Position numbers and translations under genes: made by a program
Part shown: positions 35,014 to 43,447 of the stretch, piece by piece
Layout: every line of letters begins with the position of its first letter
Numbering within the stretch: position 1 is the first letter of the stretch
Notes under the pieces: generated by a model
What the model was told of the DNA's origin: nothing
The model's database searches: none
The model's input: only the letters and a program-made list of their open reading frames with translations
Assembly: GCA_002423545.1 (NCBI GenBank)
Contig: DIWP01000005.1
Span: 29,795-90,881, forward strand
Reading direction: 5' to 3'
DNA from: Thermoleophilia bacterium UBA6103
Lineage (GTDB): Bacteria; Actinomycetota; Thermoleophilia; UBA2241
Length of the DNA: 61,087 bases

Positions 35014-36552
35014 TCAGTAGTCCCACCCCGACCGGTCGCAGAGCCGTTCCAGATAGCGCGACTTCATCTGCCGGCTCGCGAGCGCCTGCTTGAACGGCGG
35101 CAGCTTCACGATCACGCCCAGTACGGCGGCCAGCGCCCGATGGCCCAGCTCGTTCTGCTGCTGGAACACGAAATATGGCAGCGTGCCGGCTTCGATCGAC
35201 TGCACGACGAGGCGCTGGGTCGTGTTCAGAGGCGTCAGGACCCGTTCGTCGCTGCGCTCCAGCTCGATGACACCGTACGGGCAGGCCCGGACGCAGATGC
35301 CGCAGCCGAGGCAGCGGTCGGGGTCGATGCGGACACGCGCGGCGCCCCCGGTCTGTTCGACGGCACCGCTCTCCTCGCCGCCCCGGCAGCCGCCCTCCGG
35401 CGACGCCTGCTCCGCATCCCCGCAGCCGCTTCCGGCAACTGGCGCCGCGACCACTTCGATCGCGTCGATCGGGCACACATCGACACAGCGGCCGCAGGCG
35501 CGGCACTCCCCGGGACCTTCCACCGGCATGAAGCCGGTCGTGTGGATAGGGTGCAGGAAGCCGAAGCGCCGCGCCGCCACCAGGGCCTCGCAGCAGCACG
35601 AGCAGCAGTGACACATGAACTTGGGACTGCGACGGACGTTCTCGGCGAACTGCAGCAGATACGCTTCCTGGGCCTGCTCGAGCAGCTCGAGGGCCTCGGA
35701 CACACCGACCTCGCGGGCGTGACCGTGACGGATCAGCGAGTCGCCGACGAAGTCGAACGACATGCAGATCTCCAGCGGCGCGTCGCAGGCCTGCCCGAGA
35801 TGGTGCATCTTGTGGCGACAGAAGCAGGTGCTCACGCCTCGGTACCGGGCCGACCGGATGATCTCGCCGGCCAGCTCATGGTCGAGGACGGTGGCGCTGT
35901 CGGCGATCGTGTCGGCGAGCTGGGTGTCGGCGGCACTGCCGTCGCCCAGCGCGCTGACGTCGCGGACGAACCCGTCGCCGTCGGCGCGCCGGTGGCGGCG
36001 GTCGCCGTTGCCGGAGAGCAGCCCGTCCAGAGCCGGCTCGTGTACCAGAGCCCGGCCTATCTGCGTCTCGCCGCTGCCGAAGAGCGTCGTGACGAACTCG
36101 TCTTCCACATTGATGTAGTGATGCAGCAGCGACGCCAGCGTCGCCTGATCCACATCGTCGCGCACGCGCATCATCGAGAACTCGAAGAAGCCGGCCATCG
36201 GCGGCGGGAACACGTACAGCCGCCGCCCCTCGAGCTCGCTGTCGACGAGCAGCGCCCGATCCGCGAACCGGTCGAGGATCGTGCGCGCCGCCGCCGGCGA
36301 GACACCCCAGCAGCGTGCCGCCGTCTCGGTGGTGAACGGCCGCAGCGGAAGCTGCGCCATCAGCGCCGCCTCGTGCTCGCTGAGCAGCAGCGAGAGGATC
36401 CGGAACAGGGTGTCCGAAGGCGGCGCACCTTGCGGGAACTTGTTGAGGCGCTCGGTGAGTCGCCGATAGCCGGATATGCCGGTGCGGTGGGCCACGTCAG
36501 CAGAGGATTCTAGAGCATCGCTGCCGATCACGGCGGTAGACAGATATCCCAT
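35014..36552 (-). CDS. Winged-helix/4Fe-4S ferredoxin-domain fusion protein
   Basis: 512 aa. Residues 30-130 contain a winged-helix-like segment (FTTETAARCWGVSPAAARTI). The middle (about 230-330) is Cys-rich (STCFCRHKMHHLGQACD, then MCHCCSCCCEALV). Two classic 4Fe-4S ferredoxin motifs follow: ECRACGRCVDVCPIDAIEV (about 350) and DRCLGCGICVRACPYGVIEL (about 415). A Ser/Glu/Gly-rich insertion separates the two ferredoxin motifs. The ensemble suggests a redox-linked cytoplasmic protein with several clusters. ATG 36550-36552; start not well supported by a ribosome site. Confidence 0.85.
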   Translation of the reverse strand: MGYLSTAVIGSDALESSADVAHRTGISGYRRLTERLNKFPQGAPPSDTLFRILSLLLSEHEAALMAQLPLRPFTTETAARCWGVSPAAARTILDRFADRALLVDSELEGRRLYVFPPPMAGFFEFSMMRVRDDVDQATLASLLHHYINVEDEFVTTLFGSGETQIGRALVHEPALDGLLSGNGDRRHRRADGDGFVRDVSALGDGSAADTQLADTIADSATVLDHELAGEIIRSARYRGVSTCFCRHKMHHLGQACDAPLEICMSFDFVGDSLIRHGHAREVGVSEALELLEQAQEAYLLQFAENVRRSPKFMCHCCSCCCEALVAARRFGFLHPIHTTGFMPVEGPGECRACGRCVDVCPIDAIEVVAAPVAGSGCGDAEQASPEGGCRGGEESGAVEQTGGAARVRIDPDRCLGCGICVRACPYGVIELERSDERVLTPLNTTQRLVVQSIEAGTLPYFVFQQQNELGHRALAAVLGVIVKLPPFKQALASRQMKSRYLERLCDRSGWDY

Positions 36553-36661
36553 GCGCGCGACTCAAGCTGAGGGCATGCTGATGACGACGGAGGTAGTGAC
36601 CGTGACGGGAAGATGCAGTCGGCTGCCGGCCGCGAGCGGGACCAGAAGAGACAGGGCCGAC

Positions 36662-37252
36662 ATGCGCCAAGGTAGACGCCACCGCCAGACCGGTGCAACA
36701 GGCTTCGGCCTCATCGAGCTGCTGATCGTCATCGTCATCATCGCCATCCTGGCGCTGATCGCCGTGCCCATGTACCTGGACCAGCGGGACAAGGCGCGAG
36801 AGACAGCGATCAAGGCCAACCTGCGCGGCGTGCGCATCGCCCTCGACGGCTACCTGCTCAGCGATCGCAGCACGACGTATCGTCGCAGCGACGACGGCGG
36901 GCCGGCCGCGGAAGGCAACGCCGAGCGTTACGTGAGCAACGCTCTCGAACTGGGGCTCGAACAGGGGGTGCCGGGCTCCAACGCCGACGGGTATGTGAAC
37001 CCGTACACCGAGAAGCGCTCCATCGTGAACTGGAGCAGCATCTACACGAACGCCACCTACTGCCCGCCGGCGGTGTTCATCACCAACGCCGCCGACTGCC
37101 GCTGGTCTCGCATCAACGTCAACGCCCGACGGACGTGGCTGCGGGGCACCATCATGGTCGTGTGGAACACCGCCGCCGGAGTGATCGAGACGTACGGCGT
37201 CGGCGGTGACGGCCGGCGGATGGACGGTACGCTGCAGACGGTGCCGCTCTGA
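36662..37252 (+). CDS. Type IV pilin-like protein with class-III signal peptide
   Basis: 196 aa. ATG 36662 gives a 14-residue basic leader ending ...TGATG, then FGLIELLIVIVIIAILALIA. The mature protein would begin with Phe and have Glu at +5, the prepilin peptidase consensus. The hydrophobic helix is followed by a globular domain (about 40-196) with several Asn/Tyr clusters and two Cys (YCPPA, DCRW). Upstream ATGs at 36554 and 36581 are in frame but would lengthen the leader. No other pilus gene is in the window. Confidence 0.85.
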   Translation: MRQGRRHRQTGATGFGLIELLIVIVIIAILALIAVPMYLDQRDKARETAIKANLRGVRIALDGYLLSDRSTTYRRSDDGGPAAEGNAERYVSNALELGLEQGVPGSNADGYVNPYTEKRSIVNWSSIYTNATYCPPAVFITNAADCRWSRINVNARRTWLRGTIMVVWNTAAGVIETYGVGGDGRRMDGTLQTVPL

Positions 37253-37577
37253 CCGCGCGGCGGCGCGGCTCCGCCGACGACAGCGCCGGCGGCTCGGCGA
37301 GGGCCGCAGCAGGCACATCGGCACCGTCTGCCGCTCGGCGCGCCGCCGCCGGCGGCACCCGGCGCTCTCACGACCGGCGGTGCCGGAATGCGCCGAGGGT
37401 CGCGGTGAGGCGAGGGTCCCGGCCGAGCTTCATGAGCTCGGCCGGGACCCTCGTCGAACGCCACATCTCTCGGCGTGCGGACGGCGGCGCGTCTTCGGAG
37501 TCCGCGCCCGCCGGCCGGGCGGCGGCACCATCTGGTCCGGCGCCGACGCCGTGATCAGGCCGTCATCGGCCCCCCGC
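37253..37577. other. Intergenic region holding a strong terminator
   Basis: 325 bp after the pilin gene; the hairpin at 37411-37453 is the only structure recognised. Confidence 0.5.
37411..37453. terminator. 19-bp perfect hairpin
   Basis: CGAGGGTCCCGGCCGAGCT and its exact complement flank loop TCATG. It lies between the pilin gene and the minus-strand 53-residue gene and can serve both strands. Confidence 0.8.
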
Positions 37578-37739
37578 TCAGGCCGGCTCCGACCCCTGCT
37601 CCTGGTCGTCGCAGGCGGACCACTGGCTCCACGAGCCCTCGGACATCCAGTCGCGGCACATGCCGCTGCGCCACGCGAGGAAGCCACCGACCGCCCCCGC
37701 CGCCAGGACGAGAATGAAGAGCACCTTGAGAACCTTCAC
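37578..37739 (-). CDS. 53-residue membrane miniprotein
   Basis: GTG 37737-37739, GAGG about 9 nt upstream. N-terminal TM helix (VLKVLFILVLAAGAVGGFLA), then WRSGMCRDWMSEGSWSQWSA followed by CDDQ, acidic tail to the stop. Two Cys and four Trp after the TM suggest an extracytoplasmic compact head. Sits upstream of the three-gene membrane cluster on the same strand but is transcribed away from the pilin gene; the terminator at 37411 marks its downstream end. Confidence 0.6.
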   Translation of the reverse strand: MKVLKVLFILVLAAGAVGGFLAWRSGMCRDWMSEGSWSQWSACDDQEQGSEPA

Positions 37740-37849
37740 CGTCGCTCACCTCCGAGTGTCGTTCCTCTGACTCCGGTCGTCGTGCCGGCGACGTCGGCTC
37801 GCAGACTGCGGCTCGCCCGCCTTGTCGCACGAGATCCTTCGTCCCTTCT

Positions 37850-38482
37850 TCAGCGACCGGCCGTTCCCTTGCGCGCCGCACGGCCGGACGTCTTGCCGAG
37901 CCGCTGCTCCTTGAGACGCTTGTACCGCTCCTTCTCTTCCCGCTCCTGCCGGCGCTCACGCTCCCACTGTTCCCGCGACTCTTCGGAGCGCGACTTGATG
38001 TAGCGGCCCTCTGCCACCGCGATCGCCTTGAGACGCGGCCGGACGACGAAGAAGAACACCGCCACCGCGGGGATCAGCGCCGGCCCCATGAGCAGTTGCA
38101 GAGACTTGTAGGTGAGGACCACGAGGATGGAGACCATGCCGGCGAAGACGATGCCGTAGATGAGGTACTTCTTGTTGATGCCGCGGAGAGGGTGGGCCCG
38201 AGGGTCGAACGAGTAACGCGCCAGCAGACCGATGAGCACCGTAGCCAGGATGCCGGCGACCAGCCCCAGAGCGGCGACGCCGGCTCCGCGGGCGTTCTGC
38301 CCGCCCTCCCCGATCACGGGGAACACGAGCACGCATCCGTACAGGAACAGAAGCACGCCGCCGGCCAGCGACGTGTAGACGGCGGTGGCATACGCACGCG
38401 ACGGCGGCGGCGGCAGCGTGGCCCGCTCCTTGCGGCGCTTCTGCCGTGCCTGCCTGGTGTAGTCGGGGGTCTTGCGCGCCAC
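37850..38482 (-). CDS. Membrane protein paralogue 1 (MARKTPDYTRQA type)
   Basis: 210 aa. GTG 38480-38482 gives ARKTPDYTRQARQKRRKE, matching the start of paralogue 2; an ATG two codons earlier is possible. About four TM helices (about 35-155) with a conserved loop SFDPRAHPLRGINKKYLIYG and VRPRLKAIA after the last helix. The basic coiled-coil tail is rich in Glu/Arg (REQWERERRQEREEKERYK). Similar organisation to paralogue 3; no family recognised. Confidence 0.75.
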   Translation of the reverse strand: MARKTPDYTRQARQKRRKERATLPPPPSRAYATAVYTSLAGGVLLFLYGCVLVFPVIGEGGQNARGAGVAALGLVAGILATVLIGLLARYSFDPRAHPLRGINKKYLIYGIVFAGMVSILVVLTYKSLQLLMGPALIPAVAVFFFVVRPRLKAIAVAEGRYIKSRSEESREQWERERRQEREEKERYKRLKEQRLGKTSGRAARKGTAGR

Positions 38483-38660
38483 GGGCATCGCTCCCTGCCT
38501 GTCTCCGGCGACACCGGCGTCACCGGGCTGTCGGACAAGTCTACCGCAGTGCGGCGGACACGGCGGCGTGAGCGAGTCCGGCCGGCCGAAGGCGGCCGGA
38601 CCGAAGATGGCCGCCGAAGGATGGCCGCACCGAAGATGGCGGAGCGGCCCTCTCGAGCGC

Positions 38661-39308
38661 TCAGCGACGAACCGGCGCGGCGCCGCCACCCCCGCCGGCG
38701 CCGGCCTGCGACTCGAGCCGCATGCGCGGTCGCACGGCGAGGAAGAAGACGAGGAGCGTGAGGGTGTAGCCGGCCCCGAGCACGAACAGTTGGACCCGCG
38801 CGCTGAGGGCCAGCAGGCCGGCGAACATCCCCACGAACACGACGGCGTACATGAGGCGCTGGGTATCGAGGTCCGGGAGTAGACGCCGTCCCTCGTGGAG
38901 CACGCCGTTGACGAGCAGGAAGAGGAGCGCGACGGTGACCAGGCCGCTGAGCATCCCGGCCGTGGCGACGACGGCATCGCGCCCGGCCATGCCCGGCAGG
39001 CTGGTGTCGGGCCATGCGACGACCGCTCCGTACACATAGAGCCCTGCCGACACGGCCAGCGCCAGGTAGCAGAGCACGAGGATGAGCCGGCTCCTGCCCG
39101 GCAGGGCGACGGCCGGCATACCGCCGCGGCCGCCGGTTTGGCTCACGCCGGCTGTGCGCCCGCCCGTGCCGCCGCGCGCGGCGGCACGGGCGGTGCCCTG
39201 CGAGCCGCCCGATGGACCACGAGCCGGCCCGCCCTTCGACCGCTGCTTCTGGGCCTGCTTCTTCCGCTTGGCGGCCTGCCTGGTGTAGTCGGGTGTCTTG
39301 CGTGCCAC
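38661..39308 (-). CDS. Membrane protein paralogue 2
   Basis: 215 aa. GTG start with AAGGA 7 nt upstream. N-terminus ARKTPDYTRQAAKRKKQAQK, a Gly/Arg-rich linker to about residue 65, then about four TM helices (about 75-195) with VRPRMRLES at the end. It lacks the long coiled-coil tail of paralogues 1 and 3. Same strand and same orientation as both neighbours. Confidence 0.75.
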   Translation of the reverse strand: MARKTPDYTRQAAKRKKQAQKQRSKGGPARGPSGGSQGTARAAARGGTGGRTAGVSQTGGRGGMPAVALPGRSRLILVLCYLALAVSAGLYVYGAVVAWPDTSLPGMAGRDAVVATAGMLSGLVTVALLFLLVNGVLHEGRRLLPDLDTQRLMYAVVFVGMFAGLLALSARVQLFVLGAGYTLTLLVFFLAVRPRMRLESQAGAGGGGGAAPVRR

Positions 39309-39321
39309 GACGCCGTCCTTG

Positions 39322-40122
39322 TCAGCGACCGGAGGTCTTCTTGGCCGAGCTTCCGCGAGAAGCCGTGGATGCGCGCAGCCGCTGCTGCTTGAGCTTCTCG
39401 TACTTCTCTCTCGCCTCCATCTGCGCCTTGCGTTCGCGTTGCGCGTCTTCGAACGCCTTGGCCCGCTTCTCGTGGAACGACAGCGGCGCCGGCCTGCCGC
39501 GGGCGGTGGCGATGGCCCGGAACCGCGGCCGCACCATGAAGAACAGCACCACTACCCCCGGGACCAGCCCCGGGGCCACGATCACCAGAAGGTTCGGGTT
39601 GGTGAACCCCGTCACTACCGCCAGCATGCCGGTCCCCACGATGGCGTAGGCCAGGTACGTCTTGTTGAGCCGGCCCAGCGAATGGGAACGCGGATCGAAC
39701 GCATACCAGGCGAGCAGCCCGACCATGACCGTCGCCGCCACGCCGCCCAGCATGCCGACCACGATCATCGCCGTGGCCCAGACCGGCAGCACGCCGCCGC
39801 CCGCCGCGCGCAGGATCAGGAAGCAGCCGTAGAAGAGCATGCCGACCCCGCCGGCGAGAGCGACGAGGACGCCGATCTGGAGGGCCATGGGGACCGCCGG
39901 AGGCAGCGGGTCCCGCCGCGCGCGAGGCCGTGAAGAACGCGGGCGCGCCGACGTCTGAGCCCCCGCACCGGCACGGGCCGAGCGAGTCGGGGCAGGCTTC
40001 GACCGGCGGGCGGCGCCCGACGTGGCATTGTCAGTACTGCCGGCACTCGGCCGTGACTGCGGGCGCTTGGAACGCGCCTTCTTCGGCGGCTTCCGGCTGT
40101 GACCGGATGTCTCGCTGGCCAC
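39322..40122 (-). CDS. Membrane protein paralogue 3
   Basis: 266 aa. GTG 40120-40122 follows AAGGAG by 8 nt. The N-terminal 80 residues are Lys/Arg/Ser/Pro-rich (KPPKKARSKRPQSRPS). Then come about four TM helices with a loop AFDPRSHSLGRLNKTYLAYA, nearly identical in pattern to paralogue 1, and VRPRFRAIATARGR. The C-terminal coiled-coil tail is KRAKAFEDAQRERKAQMEAR. Paralogues 1 and 3 are the closest pair. Upstream gene of the cluster. Confidence 0.75.
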   Translation of the reverse strand: MASETSGHSRKPPKKARSKRPQSRPSAGSTDNATSGAARRSKPAPTRSARAGAGAQTSARPRSSRPRARRDPLPPAVPMALQIGVLVALAGGVGMLFYGCFLILRAAGGGVLPVWATAMIVVGMLGGVAATVMVGLLAWYAFDPRSHSLGRLNKTYLAYAIVGTGMLAVVTGFTNPNLLVIVAPGLVPGVVVLFFMVRPRFRAIATARGRPAPLSFHEKRAKAFEDAQRERKAQMEAREKYEKLKQQRLRASTASRGSSAKKTSGR

Positions 40123-40217
40123 GCGGGCGACTCCTTCCCGGTGACGGTGGTCGCTGCCCGCCGTCACACACCGTGAGGGTCGCCGAAGTCTATCTCAGGC
40201 GGCCCGCGATGCCAGCG

Positions 40218-40259
40218 CGGCAGGTCGGCCGGGGCGGCGGCGCCCCGGCCGACCTGCCG
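40218..40259. terminator. 19-bp perfect hairpin after gcvPB-like gene
   Basis: CGGCAGGTCGGCCGGGGCG and its exact complement flank GCGG. It ends the minus-strand PLP-enzyme operon. Confidence 0.75.
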
Positions 40260-40282
40260 GTGACCTCAGCTCACAGGCAGCC

Positions 40283-41860
40283 TCACGGACCGGCAAGCCC
40301 GTGCTTGCGCTTGTAGGCGCGCCACGTCATGGCCCACGTGTCGTGGTCTTCCAGCGCCTCCAGCCCGGTCATCTTGGCGATCGGCTGGTTGTACGGCGCA
40401 TTGCGCACCAGATCCGGATCCTCGCGGGCCTCACGACACACCCGGGCTGCGGTCTCGGCCCAGTAGTCGAGGTCTTCAAGCGAGTAGGTCTCGCACGGCT
40501 CCGGCGTGAACGGCTCCGGCACGACGAACGGGTGGTGACTCGTCCACACGCTCTGCACGCCGAAGTCGATCTGCCGCTCCTGGAACTCGTGGCAGCCGAT
40601 ACCGGTGTCTTCTTTGAGCTGCTGCAGGCTGAAGCGCACCTGGTCGAGGCGGCGCTTCTCGTCGTACGGCATGCTCACGCCCTCGATCTCGAGCAGCTTC
40701 TTCATCAGGTAGTTGTTGTTGAGCACCGAGATCTCGCTGACCTCACGCAGGCCGCGCGGGCCGAGGGAAAGGCACCAGGCCAGCGCCCGCAGCACGACCG
40801 GCACGTTGCCGTAGAACTCGCGCACCTTGCCGATGCTCTGCGGCCGGTCGTAGTCGAGGTGGTACGTCCGGCCGTCGAACGTGGTCACCGGCACCGGCAG
40901 GAAGGGCGCCAGCTCGTCGGTGCAGCAGTAGGCGCCGGTGGCCGGTCCCGCGCACGCATGCGGGCTCGAGAAGGTCTTGTGCAGGTTGAAGTGGCAGGCG
41001 TCGAAACCGGCGTCGCGGGCCCGGGCGATGCCGAGCACGCTGTTGGCGTTGGCCTGATCGGTGTAGGCGATGCCGCCGGCCTCGTGCACCAGATCGACGA
41101 TCGTGTCGATGTGCGGGTTGTAGATGCCGGTGTCTTCCGGGTTGGTGATCATGATGCCGGCCGTGCGCTCGCTGACGGCAGCCTTGACCTGCTCCAGCGG
41201 CGGGTAGCCCATCTCGTCGGGCATCAGCGTGACCACCTTGAAGCCGGCGGTGGCCGGCGCGGCGGCGTCGCAGGGATGGCTGAACATCGTGGTGATGAAC
41301 TCGTCGCGCTGCGCCAGCTCGCCGCGCGACTGGTGGTAGGCGCGCACCACGGCGGCGTTGGTGAAGGCGGCGTGGGCGCCGCCGCCGCCGTGCAGGCTCA
41401 CCTCGTCGAGGCCGCTGATGGCGCAGAGGATGGTGCGGAACTCCCACAGGATCTGCAGCGCGCCCTGCAGCGTCTCATCGTCCTGGAACGGATGCAGCTC
41501 GGCCATCTGCGGACTGCGGCAGAGCTCGTCGTGCACCTTGGGGCTGTATTTCATGGTGCAGGTTCCCTCGCTGATATCGCTGGCGAGGTCCATGCCCATG
41601 GTCTGCTGGCTGAGGCGCAGGTAGTGGCGCAGCACCTGGTGCTGGCTGAGCTCGGGCAGCGCCGGCGGCTGCGTACGGCGCATTCCTGCGGGGATGAAGG
41701 CGTCGGCGTCCGAGCCGACCAGACCCTCAACCTCAGGTTCAGCTAGAGGTACATACACACCGCGCTCACCCGGGACGCTCATCTCCATGATGATCGGCTC
41801 GTCCCAGTGGGCGGAACGGTAGTCGCGCAGCTTCACGGTCTTGTCGCTTCCGGCAGTCAT
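40283..41860 (-). CDS. gcvPB: GcvPB-like PLP enzyme, glycine decarboxylase signature altered
   Basis: 525 aa, fold type I. Alignable with the P2 subunit of glycine decarboxylase: CTMKYSPKVHDEL, HPFQDDETLQGALQILWEF and the PLP lysine in HFNLHKTFSS. But three glycine-decarboxylase blocks differ: QPAAGAHGE is HGGGGAHAA, AHGTNPASA is SHPCDAAAPATA, and HGGGGPGxGP after the lysine is HACAGPATGAY. Substrate is therefore uncertain. ATG 41858-41860 follows a GGGGG-type site. It is 14 nt downstream of the gcvPA-like gene, with no gcvT or gcvH nearby. Confidence 0.8.
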   Translation of the reverse strand: MTAGSDKTVKLRDYRSAHWDEPIIMEMSVPGERGVYVPLAEPEVEGLVGSDADAFIPAGMRRTQPPALPELSQHQVLRHYLRLSQQTMGMDLASDISEGTCTMKYSPKVHDELCRSPQMAELHPFQDDETLQGALQILWEFRTILCAISGLDEVSLHGGGGAHAAFTNAAVVRAYHQSRGELAQRDEFITTMFSHPCDAAAPATAGFKVVTLMPDEMGYPPLEQVKAAVSERTAGIMITNPEDTGIYNPHIDTIVDLVHEAGGIAYTDQANANSVLGIARARDAGFDACHFNLHKTFSSPHACAGPATGAYCCTDELAPFLPVPVTTFDGRTYHLDYDRPQSIGKVREFYGNVPVVLRALAWCLSLGPRGLREVSEISVLNNNYLMKKLLEIEGVSMPYDEKRRLDQVRFSLQQLKEDTGIGCHEFQERQIDFGVQSVWTSHHPFVVPEPFTPEPCETYSLEDLDYWAETAARVCREAREDPDLVRNAPYNQPIAKMTGLEALEDHDTWAMTWRAYKRKHGLAGP

Positions 41861-41874
41861 CGCGGCCACCCCCT

Positions 41875-43284
41875 TCAGGCGACGATCTCGCGGACGGCAG
41901 CCGCGAGAGCGTCGAGGTCGTTCTTCGTGTGCAGTTCGGTGACGCAGTAGAGCGCGCTCTGCCCGAGGTCGGGGAAGTGACGCGAGAGGTCGTAGCCGCC
42001 GAAGATGCCGCGCTCGCGCAGCGCTGCATTGATGTCGGCGACCGTCGTCCCCGTGCCGCCGAAGTCGACGACGAACTCCTTGAAGAAGCCGTCGCCGAAG
42101 CGGATGCTCACGCCGGGGATGTCGGCCAGTCGTCGGGCCGCGTAGTGCGCCCGCTTCACGATCGTCTCGCCGACCTCGCGGAAGCCCTGCGGCCCCATGA
42201 GGCTCATGTAGACGGCGCCGGCCACCATCCACAGGCCGGCGCCGGTGCCGACCCAGTCCTTGCCCTTGTCGCGCAGGCCGTAGCTGGTGCGCTCCTCCAT
42301 CATCTCGGCGAACGCGAACTCGCCCTCCTTCTCGGTGGGCAGGATCGTGAACAGGATGAGCGGACACTCGGAGGCGTACACGGGGTCGTCGTCGCGGAAG
42401 GCGATGAAGCCGCCGAGGCCGCCGCCGCAGCTCATGTGCACACCGAGGCTCTGCACGTCGCCGCAGGCGATGTCGGCGCCGCACGAGCCGGGCGAGCGCA
42501 GCACGCCGAGGGAGATCGGGTCGACGCCCACGACGAACTGGGCGCCGTGCTCGTGGGCGATCCTGCCGATCTCCTCGGCCTGTCCCTCGATGGACCCGAG
42601 GAAGCCCGGGTTCTCGATGTAGACGGCGGCCGTCTCATCCGAGACCTTCGCCCGCAGGTCGTCGAGGTCGATCTGGCCGGTGGCCGGATCGTGGCCGACC
42701 AGCTCGACGCGGATGCTGGCCGGCATCTCCTCGGGGCCGCACAACGTCCGCGTGATCGCCAGCCGTTCCGGCGACAGCGTGTCGGGCAGCAGCACGTGGT
42801 TGCGGCCGGTGATGCGACTGGCCATGCGCAGGCTCAGACCGGTCACCGTCCCCCAGTCGTAGAAGGCCAGGCCGACGCCCTCCAGATCGAGCAGCTCGCC
42901 GAGCTGGCTGGCCCACTCGAACTTGACCTGCTGCTTGCCCATGTCGGTGTAGTAGAGCCCGTCGTAGGCGCTGACGAACTCGGCCCGGTTCGCCACCTCG
43001 TCGACGGCCGCGGGAACGGAGTGCTGCCAGGTCCCGCCACCGAGGAAGCTCAGGTTCTCGGCACAGCTGGCATTCTTGGCCAGGATCCCCTGCATGTGCC
43101 GTCTCAGCTCGGCCTCCGAGTGGATCGGGCCCGGCACGTCGAGGGCGCCCTTGAAGCGCAGGCGCTCGGGGATCGGCTCGTAGATATCGAGCGCACTCTC
43201 CTTCCCGATCTCCTCGAGCATCCTCCGCTTCGTTTCCGGGACGGAGTTGGGGATGTACGGATGGACAAAGAACTCGTCGCTCAT
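41875..43284 (-). CDS. gcvPA: GcvPA-like subunit, partner of the GcvPB-like enzyme
   Basis: 469 aa. N-terminus HPYIPNSVPETKRRMLEEIG and body AAVYIENPGFLGSIE and DVQSLGVHMSCGGGLGGF resemble the P1 subunit. The usual MYDGATA reads FYDWGTV and the conserved REQHIRREKATSN stretch is replaced by ERTSYGLRDKGKDWVGTGAG. Together with the partner, this points to a different substrate or reaction. ATG 43282-43284 has AAGG 8 nt upstream. Divergent from the TetR gene. Confidence 0.8.
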   Translation of the reverse strand: MSDEFFVHPYIPNSVPETKRRMLEEIGKESALDIYEPIPERLRFKGALDVPGPIHSEAELRRHMQGILAKNASCAENLSFLGGGTWQHSVPAAVDEVANRAEFVSAYDGLYYTDMGKQQVKFEWASQLGELLDLEGVGLAFYDWGTVTGLSLRMASRITGRNHVLLPDTLSPERLAITRTLCGPEEMPASIRVELVGHDPATGQIDLDDLRAKVSDETAAVYIENPGFLGSIEGQAEEIGRIAHEHGAQFVVGVDPISLGVLRSPGSCGADIACGDVQSLGVHMSCGGGLGGFIAFRDDDPVYASECPLILFTILPTEKEGEFAFAEMMEERTSYGLRDKGKDWVGTGAGLWMVAGAVYMSLMGPQGFREVGETIVKRAHYAARRLADIPGVSIRFGDGFFKEFVVDFGGTGTTVADINAALRERGIFGGYDLSRHFPDLGQSALYCVTELHTKNDLDALAAAVREIVA

Positions 43285-43358
43285 GCGTCGCCTTCCTTCA
43301 CGCAGCCCTGGCACGGCACGGTCGTGACCGACCTGTACACGAACGCGACTCTCCCATA

Positions 43359-43374
43359 GACTGAATGTTCAGTC
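43359..43374. promoter_or_regulatory. Perfect palindromic TetR-family operator
   Basis: GACTGAA-TG-TTCAGTC, a 7-bp inverted repeat with a 2-bp centre, in the intergenic space between the gcvPA-like and tetR genes. It overlaps a minus-strand TTGACT that could be the -35 of the PLP-enzyme operon, giving the regulator direct access to it. Confidence 0.8.
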
Positions 43375-43447
43375 AAGGAATGCGGCCGCCGGGCGCCGCC
43401 GGCCCGGATAGGGTCGAGTGCCCGGCGCGAGCCCCTCGGGAGCGACG

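Noticed and set aside
40283..43284. Ordinary glycine cleavage system
   Set aside because: No gcvT or gcvH in the window and several signature motifs replaced; kept as GcvPA/GcvPB-like.
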